From Balanoglossus misakiensis (lineage: Eukaryota > Hemichordata): a stretch of 64,000 nt of DNA. Position numbers and translations under genes: made by a program. The notes below the pieces were generated by a model. The model was given only the letters and a program-made list of their open reading frames with translations, did not search any database and was not told where the DNA came from. Shown piece by piece: positions 36,998-48,900 of the stretch (the stretch's first letter is position 1; every line of letters starts with the position of its first letter). The DNA is taken from positions 8,680,001 through 8,744,000 of the forward strand of contig CM082577.2 in NCBI GenBank assembly GCA_040954595.2. The letters run 5' to 3'.

Positions 36998-39900
36998 ATG
37001 CCGCAAATTGAGGTCGGTGTATCCCTTTGCAAAGTGACAGTCCCACACTCCCTCAAGTGTTCATGTCACTCATTGTGTTGTGGGGTAGGGCCGGTCTAGT
37101 AACGGTGTTAGGTTCCTTTATGTTGCAACGTAAACAGAATATATCAACCCCTTCGCGTTTATATTTGCTGGAAAATAATGTTTGATGTGTGCGATGCAAA
37201 ATTTTACAACAATTGTAAGATTCTTGTTTATAAATGCGAGTTCCGTTGTATTGATCTGAAAATAAAAGGTTATCCACTGTGGTGTAACTTTTATCGATCG
37301 AGCTCGGTAAAATTTCGAAAGTACTACCGTAAACCCCTGTAACAGTTATAGTTCATGACATGTCTCTCACCCTGTTTATTTTGAAACATGATTTGTTTGT
37401 AAATATTGTTTGTTTGGATAATGATGTACATATACACACACACACACTTATAAACACAGTTATATAAAGTGTTGTGTCCAATTACATGTAAATTGGTTAA
37501 AAGTCATTGGTTAAATTTAACTAACGAGAAGTAGAATGAAAAAATCTTGCCCTGGTAATTAATAAGCAACACTTTTGTATTGTTGGGATACTGTTGAAGT
37601 ATGTCAGGGCACATAACTCAGGGTCATAATTTGATATTTGGTCGTTTGCTATTGTATATTTCTCTTTTAGGACCTGTCTCCTGAATCAGAAGAAGAGATT
37701 GATTTGACGACACCCAAAAGGAAATCTTCCAAAAAGAAGAAAGGTACATTACAGTTTATATAACCACTTTTCTCTTTGATCTTCTCTATACAGGCATTAA
37801 AACCTGTCTAAACCCGGGACCAATAGTGGAATCTGCTTTGACATAAACAGGTCCCTGTCTAATCTGGAAACCTGTCTAATAAACTGTTGAATATCAATAT
37901 TTTGTCACAAAAAGTTGACTTTTCCCCTCAACAACTACCATTGGCGATTCATCAATGTGTACAAAGCATATGTATCGTACAAAGTGTCAGTTTTAGACGC
38001 TGTATCTTTTGTCAACTCAACTCTGCTATGATTGTTTGTTGTTTTGTTTGTAGGTTCACCTTACATGACCACAAAAGGATATCCCAAGGGGAAGAAACCT
38101 GTTGACACCAGAGGAAAAACAGCCAGAGACTTTTGGATTGACGGCATGAGAAACGGAACAGGGTGTAAGTAAATTCTAATGAAAGTCAACAAATTGTCAC
38201 CCATCTTCTCAAAAAATAGTCTTGGTATTTAAATTTTGCTTTTATTCAGTGATTTAGATAAATGGAGCAATGTTTAGCTGCCAACTGTTAATTTTTTGAG
38301 AGGAATATGGAAGAAGAAAAATCATGCTGATTAACTAGAGAATTTGCATTGAAATACTATAGTATCTATGGCCTGGTAGTTTTAAATGCAAGAATCTATT
38401 CATTGCCTTCAATACACGTTTCTTAAAATAATTTGAAAAAAGTGAAAAATAGCAAACCTATAAGATTGAATGGATGATTCCACTAAAATATTGTCAAATT
38501 TTACTGAAAATGTAAAGCATGTACTAACATTTCCGTGAGGTATTTTTTGGACATATTGCCATCAATGCATGCCTCTGTAGTACACCAGTCTGTGAGACCT
38601 GTATTACCATGACATACCTGGCCAGTCTCAAAAGCTTTGCGTAAGATAATGTAAACATTAATTAGGATGTAAATTCAGGCATTCCCTTTTGCAATAAATT
38701 GCATGAATGGTAAACAAAACAACCTTCTGCTATCTTCTTTCCCAGATTCTCAAAGTAAGTGAAGATAATGTGATACTAACAATTGTATCGTTCTGGGTAT
38801 TGTGGTATAGTATGATCATATGCATGAAAGCTAAAATTTATTTGTTTATGTAGCTCTGTGTGTAGCTGCATGTTTTTAACCCTTTCACCCCCATTTCCCT
38901 ATGTAGAGGTCCAACTTTACCATAAAAAACAATGGATTTGGACCCAATCATGGTGGTGAAAGGGTTAAACTTATTTTGTCTTTACCAGAGATATAATAAG
39001 TGGCGTTTCTACAAAATCTTTCAATTCTAATTTAAAATCTGAAATTGTATTTATTTATTGTCAAATTGTACTGTTAACTGTTAGTGACACAGGCATTTTG
39101 TTTGACCTATCGACACTCAACCAGAATGGTTGCAGTCCATACAATCCAAAATATATCTGCATTATCGGATTACGACCAGTTAATCTTGCACACCTGTAGT
39201 CCATCAGTTGTAAAAAATTACAGACCGTTTTATGCAATGTGAAGATGCCATTTGAGAACTGTAGTAAGATACATGTACTGGTAGCTTGATTAGTTGGTAC
39301 TATTTAGTTTCACTGTTTTGATGTTGTGTTGAATAATACCAGTTTCATTTCGTCTGAGATTTTCAGCTTCTACTCTTCCAATATAAGAGTGACTTCTGTT
39401 TTCAATGCATGCCTGGGTTTGATAAACTCTATCTTATTCTTGTATTAGATACTCTTTTTTCACATGTGTGTTATCTTTCTTTCTACAGTTTTTACTTTGA
39501 ATAGAGAGAGGAATAAATTCTCATAATTTGTCTCGTCAAATGGTTATTGCAATTCAAGAAAGTGCTTTTTTCTTAAAGCTGCTTATTAGAATTCAGTTTA
39601 ACCTTAGGCCTGTGAGGGTCTATGGATTATTAAAGTGAGCTATATGTTTCATCCAATGCTTTGTTTTGTTTGTGTTGTAAAATCTTGGCAACAAATTGCA
39701 GTGGTTTGTTTTGTTAGTGTTTGGAATCATCACTGTACTTTTACATCCGACTCATTTGTTGATAATTTTTGAATTTTTTTGACAGATTTGACGACACAGA
39801 GCAGTCCTACCATCAAGAGACCAAAGTCTGCTGGCAAAACTTTTGATGGAAGTCGGACTTTGGGGGACTACGATGGCATGCAGAATGGAAGTGAGTGTTT

Positions 39901-42900
39901 CTCTCAAAGATACATGGCTCTTCAGACTTGGCACTTATATACTCAGAATGTACTTTGGGTTCTGCTTAGCCGTTTGAACCCATTAAAAAATCCACCAACT
40001 CTCAGTGTATGTCACTGGTTCAGCTTGGTAGTCATATACAGTAAAACCTGTCTATACCGAAAACATTTTCCTGTTCCTTTGACATAGAACCACATGTTAA
40101 AAGAACCGCTATAAACCGGACACCTGCAAACCGAACAATTTCTTCAGTCCCTTTGGTGTTCGGTTTAGACAGGTTTTTCTGTATCGACTTTATTGAATCA
40201 CACACACTTGCCAGATTAACAGGCCTGGGTGCCGGAAGCTAAGCCCCCCTGGACATCAAACCAGTTTCAACTGATTCAGGAGGATAAGGGTTAATGTCAA
40301 AGCCAAGACAACAACTCTATCTTGCCGGTCATTAAATGTTCTAATAATATCTCAGCAGTTGGGAGCCACTGATTGTCCTTGCTCTAGATATGTGACTGCA
40401 GCCGGCCAACAAGCGCTCATGCTGTTCATTGACGAAGCAAATAAGTAGTAATTATTCTCAGCAGATGTCTTGTTTCCTGACATAAACGAAAACCTGACAG
40501 TTGACTGCACTGTTTTTATCTGTTGACAGGAACGCCGAGATCGGCACGAACTCCAGGGACCTATAAACCTGCGGAAGACTTGTATGATGACATCATTGAC
40601 TTGAAAAGGGTAAGAGGAAAATACTAGGTCTATCTGTGAGGTGTTTTTCGTTTGACACAAAATACTATCTGGCTTGGTTTACCAACAAGTAAAAGTCTAA
40701 AACTATTCATCATTGAATAATTTTGATCATGTTGTAAAAATAATCATGTTTACTTGATTAGGTTACTGCTTTGTCGTATGAATTAATACTAAACTCTAAA
40801 AGTGCAATATAGAATATTTCAGATAAAATTTCCATATTTCCCTGCTGGAAATTCACCAATCAATGGACTTTAGGAGTGGATGGATATATGACTGAATGAA
40901 TGAGTGAATGAATGAACGAACGAACGAACGAACAAATGATTTTTTTTACTCTTCAGCAACTGAACGGGATCAAAGAGGAAAATTCAATCCTGTCCACAAG
41001 AAACAGAAGATTGGAAGAAGAAAACGTGAAGAAACAGAAACAAGTTGAACAATTGCTTGATCCTGGCAAGGTATTAAAACGTGGATGAAAGTTGAATTTT
41101 CGACGAGAAAGTACAATTTTTGAAACCTGATATGTTTCAACCACGTATTCACTTTAACGCTGATTAACAGATCATTACCTCATAGTGATTAAGCCCCCAC
41201 TTACCAAATCATGAAATTTCAGGTCTATAATATCAAATCAGTGTAGAGGCATTGTTTTTCACTAAACAAAAGAACACTCCTGATATCAACCATTTTGACA
41301 TTGTGTCTTTTCAGAGTGAAGATCTGAGAAGAGCCATGAATGAGAGAAAGCCGGATGCAGGAGCTGTAAGTTGTAGATACTTATTCCGACACTTGATAAT
41401 ACATATTTGTCTTTTTCAAGGAAGTCACACAGGGTAAAATGAATACCTTAGAAGATCTCAAGAACTATAATTACCAAGACTAGATCTCAAATTTCTATGG
41501 TCGATTTGCGTAGGTGACCATATACCTTTAATATGGGGTATACACATCCACAGGCTGTGCTGTTTTTAGTTGTGAAATGTTGTTATTTTTTTTAAGAAAT
41601 GAATTTTAATAACTTTTATTTTATTCGAATAGGTGGTAAATAGTCTAAAACAGAAGAATCTGAAGTTAGAGCAGACGCTACGAGACAAAGAGATCCAACT
41701 AAGGTGAGCTATTTTTTTGGGTGGTTGTGTTTTGCCAGTGGCTGATGTTAGCTGAATCTGACATCCTTTCAAGACCCAAAAAAAGGAATCATGTAGACTG
41801 ATGGACGTACCCAATCTTTCATTTTTTTCAGCAAACTGCAGAGTGACCTGAAGAGTACTAAATTGGATGAATTGAAGGTTGAAAATGACATGTACTATCA
41901 AGAGGTAGGAATTTAATTTTTTTTTTAAATCACACACATGCATGTGTATAGGATGTTCTCATCCCTGAGCTTATTTGACATCTTGGAATGAGCTATTCAT
42001 TCTTACAGTGAGCCCATCCCTTTATCTGAATGGTATAGGACGGTCACCCCCTGGTCATATCCTATACCAACAGTTTAGGCTAGTGCTTTGCATAGTTTAG
42101 GGGTAAGGGGGTAACTGACCTAGAGCCTTCAATAATACATGTAATTAGGGTTTCGAGACCAGAGGGGTCTCGAAACCCTCTTGAAATCGTGTTGTTTTTT
42201 ATTATTAGGGCCCAAGCCAAGCAGGCTTGGGCCCTATTGGTATTACTGGCTTTTTTCTTCTTCTTCTTCAGTCGTTTTTTCGGCCAGCTAGATCTGGAAA
42301 ACGGCCAAACCTACCAATTTCAAACTTGGCACAATGGTGCAGGCCTATGAGAGCATGATCTGTACCCTTGTGAATGTTTAATTAGTCACGTGACCTAATG
42401 ACCATATATGGGCAAAATTTTCAAATCGGCCTTATTTGCATATGAATGGAGATATCAACATTCTGTTAAGATACTTTGTGGGCCATATGGCCAGGGTTCT
42501 ACATGCCAAATGTCAAGGCCATAGGCCATGTCAATTTTGAGAAGAAGATTTTTAAGTATTATTTTTCATATTTTTTCGCCCAAGCCATCGGCCTATACTT
42601 TACATAGTAAAGCTATGACCACATATTATTTTGGATAAATATGCATACATATCTCAAAATCTGTAAGGCCGATAATCTCCAACTTTGGTGTGCAGCTAGC
42701 CTAGCATTTGTCGATAATTTTAAGCGGAAAAAAATATTATGAAAAATCGACCGATTTTTTTATATTAATTTTTTTATTAAATTTATACCTTTACTTATAC
42801 CTCTATGTCCATGTCTTATTGTGGAATTCTGGTCTGTGCAATAGTCCTGTACAGTGACTGTCTATTGGTCAGTGAGCACAATGGCACCAAAATAAAAGGC

Positions 42901-45900
42901 ACAATTTTAGGCTCACCTGTAACACCTGCTTAACTCATTAATTATGTGCATACCTAATTCTGGGCTAACTAAGAGGGCTAGAGGTTTCGTTCTTGTGGGA
43001 CATGGACCAGTATAGGGTCAAAATTTCTTGCCCAAATTTTGGGTGACCTCAGGTGACCTTTGACCTACTTTCCTATATCTCGGCATCCAGAGCAGGTACA
43101 GACTTGGCGTTTGGAAGGTTGGGACTAAAGTTGAAAAGCCAAAATGGGGGTCACCTGTGACACCTGCATATCTCATTAATTATGTGCATACCTAATTCCA
43201 GGCTAACCAATAGGGCGATAGGTTTGGTTTTTGTTGAACATGGACCAGTATAGGGTCAAAATTTCTTGCCCAAATTTTGCATGACCTCAGGTGACCTTTG
43301 ACCTACTTTACCATATCTTGGCATCCACAGCAGTTACAAACTTGGAGTTTGGAGGGTTGAGACTGGAAGTGAAAAGCCAAAATTGGGGGTCACCTGTGAC
43401 ACCTGCATATCTCATTAATTATGTGCATACCTAATTCCAGGCTAACCAATAGGGCTATAGGTTTGGTTTTTGTTGAACAAGGACCAGTTTAGGGTCAAAA
43501 TTTCTTGCCCAAATATAACATGACCTCAGTTGACCTTTGACCTACTTTACCATATCTTGGCATCAAGAGCAGATATGCTTATTGCTATGTTGCTATGTGC
43601 TATGTTGGCTTGGGCCCACTATTGCTGCTTGCAGCTATATTTATTATTATTATTCTTCTTCCCACTATTAAAAACAGCCGCTATTCGAAGACCGTTGCAC
43701 CCAATGACTTGAAATTTGGCTCATAGGTAAAACTCAAAGCAAGTAATTTTCTGATCATGTCACTATGGCAACAGGTCACATGACCTGGCAGCCATATTGG
43801 ATTTAAACTTTTAAATTGGTCTCATTTGCATAAAAAATGACGAATCCAAATTCTGTTCAGAAACTTTGTGGACCATATGGCCAGGGTCCTATATGCCAAA
43901 TTTCAATGTCTAAGTCCTTGCCGATTTTGAGGAGATGATTTTTAAAGCATTATTTTTCATATTTTCCATGACCATTGGACCCAGCCATTGGCCTATACTT
44001 TCCATGGTTAAGCTATGGCCCCCTAGGATTTTAGATTTATGCCCAAGATCTCAACATCCGCTTGGCTGATCAGCTTCAAATTTTGTGTGCAGCTAGCCTA
44101 CCTTCCGACAATCAGTTCCAACTGAAAAAAATAATATGAAAAATCGACCGATTTTTTTATATTAATTTTTTTATGAAATCTATACCTATACTTATTCCAC
44201 TATACTTAAGCTATGGCCACATCGTTTTGTAGAATTCTGGTCGGTGCAATAGTCTGCAGCATAGGACCAAAATAAGAAGCCAAATTTAAGGCACACCTGT
44301 GACACCTGCTTAACTCATTAACTATTTGCATACCTAATTCCAGGCAAACCAATAGGGCTACAGGTCTGGTTTTTGTCAGAAATGGATCAGTATGGGGTCA
44401 ATTTTCCCCCCCAAATTTTGGGTGACCTTGGGTGACCTTTGACCTACTTTCGCATATCTCAGCATCCAGAGCAGGTACAGCTTAGGTGTTTGGGTGGATG
44501 GGACCAAAATAAGAAGCCAAATTTAAGGCTCACCTGTGACACCTGCTTAACTCATTAACTATGTGCATACCTAATTCCAGGCAAACCAATAGGGCTACAG
44601 GTCTGGTTTTTGTCGGACATGGACCAGTATGGGGTCAAATTTCCCCCCCAAATTTTGGGTGACCTTGGGTGACCTTTGACCTACTTTCGCATACCTCAGC
44701 ATCCAGAGCAGGTACAGCTTAGGTGTTTGGGTGGATGGGACCAAAATAAGAAGCCAAATTTAAGGCTCACCTGTGACACCTGCTTAACTCATTAACTATG
44801 TGCATACCTAATTCCAGGCAAACCAATAGGGCTACAGGTCTGGTTTTTGTCGGACATGGACCAGTATGGGGACAAATTTTTTTCCCAAACTTTGGATGTT
44901 CTTGGGTGACATTTGACCTACTTTCACATATCTCGGCATCCAGAGCAGGTACAGCTTAGGTGTTTGGACAGACGGGACCAAAATAAGAAGCCAAATTTTA
45001 GAGTCACCTGTGACACCTGCCTAACTCATTAATTATGTGCATACCTTATTCCAGGCAAACCAGTAGGGCTACAGGTCTGGTTTTTGTTTGACATGGACCA
45101 GTATAGCGTAAACATTTTCTGCTCATATTAAGCGTGACCTCACGTGACCTTTGACCTACTTTTCCACATCTCAGCATCCACAGCACATACACCCTTGGCA
45201 TTTGGAGTGATAGAACAACTAATGCAGTAATTAAATATGCACAAATCTATCTCCAGGCGAACCAATAGGACTAGTAGTGTCTCGAAACCCGCTTATTGCT
45301 GTTCACAGCTATATTTAATTTGTGTGTTTTTGTATAGATAATCAGATTGCGGAATGCTGCAGCCAGTGGTGTCAGGCAGGAATCCAGAAAGTAAGTACAT
45401 GTATAGCTGCATAGATTTTATATTTATGAACTTGGTTTCCATGGGAGGGGGAGGGGGGGGGGTTACACAGTGGATTGCCAAATGCAAGCTGCTATTTTTC
45501 TGGCTGCTGTAAGTGGTTGTAGTTGTAAGAAAAATCGATTTGAATTCTTATCACATCACTGATCAGTATGCCCTTGTTCATACTTGTCTTGTGAAGTGAA
45601 GGTGATGCAACAAGGTATGTATGTGTGTATGTTTGACCATAGAGGATATAAGGTGGCTAAGTTGACAGTCACAAAAACTTATATCCCCAGGCCAGAGCCA
45701 AATAGTGGTTTTAGTCAGATCATGAGAAGCAAAGTGAAAAAGACCACCATAGTTACTTTGAAACCATAGAATCTAACATGACTATTTCTTATTATTTATC
45801 CAACTTTCTTCAAATATTCACTAACAGAAAAAGGTAATATTTTCATTGGGTGTGAGTTTCTTTGTTCCTGTAATAATGTGCAGCACATTTGTTTTGCTTG

Positions 45901-48900
45901 AGTAACATGGCTGGTATGAACTACACATTAAAAACTTCTTTTCTTTGTTATTATGGCATTCTAACATTATGTCTTCTGCTGTGATGAATTGTTCACATGC
46001 TAGCTCCATGCATAACAATACTCAATACTTGCGTGAGACAACTTACTTCGATTACAACTTAGATTTTGCTGTGTGTCCATGATGAACTATTAATTAAACT
46101 GGTGTTCACACTCTGTACTTAATCATCATCACATCATATCACAATTTTACACCTATCTCAGTTTCCAATTGAGTAAATGTTATATTCAGAAGCATAGCTG
46201 ATTGGCCGACATATTGTTGAAATGCCTTGCGATAAAAGCCATTAAAATATGAATGACATTTTGAATACCCAGGGTAGACTTTGAATTCTGCAAATGTATG
46301 GCAATGCAGTGAAATAGCCAAAATTTTATGCATCTGCTATGTTTCTAGGATTTTTTTGAAGTCACGTAATACCGGTGAAAACTATATTGAGAAAATTGTC
46401 TTTTTCCCCCCACAAAGGTCTGAACATGCAAGTGCGCCCTCTGCAGCCAAGGTGAAAGCTCTGAACGCAACCATTCTCCGACTAACAGAGTCCAACCAGC
46501 GACTACAGAGTGAGAACAAACTGTTGAAACAGGATCTGGATTCGGCCATGGAGGGATCCATGTCGTCCCCGAGATCAGCGAGTAAGAACGCCAGACAACG
46601 AAAGAAGGGCAAATGTGAGTTTTGTTTTTCATCCTTTGGTCCATTAACAAAATTGCTATTACTACTGTCAAAATATTGCTACTGTACCTGACATTATTTC
46701 TGGTATTACATGGCACACCCAGACATTCAATATATATTTATCAACTGCTGGAAATGTAATTATATCACACGTCATCTCCAGGGATGGTCCAGTATAGTGG
46801 AGCATTTATAAACTTCTTACATGAAAAATACGTGATAATAATAGAATAACGTGATTTGCGTGATTTTTCTGTCAATTTAGTTGATTATGAAGACATGAAT
46901 AAGAGGGAACTGCTGAGGACCATTGCAGAGTTGGAGAAGGTGGGTAGTCATTTTTAACGCCACACCAGCCTTTTCAGACTTTTTTCAGGTTTTTGTATAT
47001 CTCTTTTGGAATAAAAATAAACAAACACGAAATTCTGTTTTCCCCCTAACAGGAAGTGGAAAAATACGAAAGTGGTTCTATTCTCGATGCAAGGTCGACC
47101 AGATCTGGACCCCAAGTTGAAGGTAAGGATTTGAATAATGCAAATTAAAGTCATTGTCCTTGTCCATTCAGTGTCTAGGCCCCTGTTAATTTTGAGGCAG
47201 GTTTTCTGATTTGATCAGCACACATCTTGATGTATAGAAGGTGACTCAGTGAGTTAATTTTCTCAAACAAAAACCAGGCGGGGATAAGATTTCAGTTCCA
47301 GGCATGTCATTTGTCTTGAGCAACACTAAGCAGTAATTGGCAAGTCTGCAGTGGTAGATGCAGCAAGAATAAATTCTGGACATGAAATTATTGGTGGTCC
47401 CCAAAAGAGTTCATCTCCATACCCAGCTATCCGACGTCTCGTTGCAGGCAAGGTAGTGCTATCGGGCGGTCTTGCTGAAAGAGTTGAAGCTCTGGACAAG
47501 AGAGAGACGGAGTTACTGGAAGAAAAGAAGAAGAACTCGGAGCAAATATCTCGGCTGAAGGAAGACAGAATGAAGTTCAGAGTGCAAGTGGATGAGAAAG
47601 AGTGAGTCAAGTTTCGGGATGAGTGGTTTTGTGTTTTTGGTCAACGTTCATTCATTCATGTTTACTGTTTCATACCTTTTCTACGGTGTCAGCAAAATGT
47701 TGGAAACAATTGTGAAAATGTGCATTTCGAAACTGTGATTATAACTGCTTCTTCCACGCTGACTTTTGCCTTCCCCAGAGAGGAAATCAAGAAACTGATG
47801 AAGGAGATCGCGAGATTGGAAACAGAGCTGAGCGAACGAGCCGCAAGGGAGGAGAGAGTTCCGACGCCTAGGAAACGACCGAGCTCTGCATCGTCGCTGT
47901 CGTCGTCCGAGAGACGACGGGCGGAAGAAGAGGAAAGATACAGGAGGGCGGAGGAGTTGAGGGAGAAAAATTCGGCCAAGAGAATCCAGAAAAATTGGAA
48001 GAAACACAAGCAAAGGGTGGGTTCCTGATTATAGTTCATCCAGTGTGGCATTGTTTGAATCTTGTGCTGTGTTTTGGTTCAGAGCCCCCAAAAGTCATGA
48101 TGTTATTCTTTTGGCAGAATAAAACAGTCTTTTGATAACAGGATATCAAATATTGCTTGATGGCTGTGCTCTCTAAAAGCGAACCATATCTTTTTCTTTT
48201 CCATTCCCCTATAGCAACAAGACGAAGAAGATCTAGATGATGTAAGTAGATATTTCAAGAAAGGAATTGTTTCTACATTAGAGAATCTAGAATATGTGCA
48301 CAGAGCACTTTCAGTCGTGGCATGTCCTTCAATCAAAACCAGCTTCAGCAGCTCTATTGTATTCAGTAGTTTTAGATGGTAGATCCGTGATGAAATGTCA
48401 GAAAAAGTTGTTTAGTTGTAAATATTCTTAGAAATGGAAGTTACATAGTAACATGATGATATGGCATTTAGTGGTCACACGTAGCCTCTACCATTTTGCT
48501 CATATTGCAAGGGCATGTAAACCCAAGTTCTGCGATGAAAGGTTCACTGTTTTGATTATTGATTATCTTCCCCCCCCCCCTCCCCCAGGCTGCTGTGTTG
48601 ATTCAATCATCAATGAGGGGCCACTTCAAACGGAAAGAGCAGCTCCAGAAATCCGACCAATATCACCGCTACAGCTCTTCCGTGAGCGGACGCAGCACGC
48701 CTCGCAGCAGTCGGGTTCACACGCCCATCTCCGAGCTCGACGACGAAAGTGGACTAGATGACGCCGCAACAACCATACAGTCAGCGATGAGAGGCCATTG
48801 GAACAGAAAGGAACAGATGAGCAGACACAACCCGAGGTAAAAACTCCTGGTAGTCGAAAAAAGGAAAAGTCCAGTTTCATCTCGTTAAAGAAAACAAGAC

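Larger units (their letters stand above)
42147..45317 (+). mobile_element. Outer foldback / tandem-repeat element (possibly Helentron-like), interrupted by a related copy
   Basis: Occupies most of IQCE intron 10. The 5' end is a hairpin: AGGGTTTCGAGACC (42147-42160), a 5-nt loop, then its exact complement (42166-42179). The 3' end repeats the second arm (GTCTCGAAACCC, 45279-45290), followed by a small hairpin GCTGTTCACAGC (45298-45309) and TATATTTA. Between lie a unique region shared with the inner copy and four tandem units of about 237 bp (44291-45240). No protein-coding frame is seen. Subterminal inverted repeats, a 3' hairpin, internal tandem repeats and no clear target duplication recall non-autonomous Helentrons, but that assignment is inference. 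Confidence 0.75.

Noticed and set aside
42911-45240. Tandem array considered as a CRISPR or satellite
   Set aside because: Units of about 237 bp without short repeat-spacer structure, in a eukaryotic intron, and bounded by element ends.
46954-47154. Minus-strand frames in IQCE introns and exons
   Set aside because: They overlap conserved IQCE exons in antisense and have no family resemblance.
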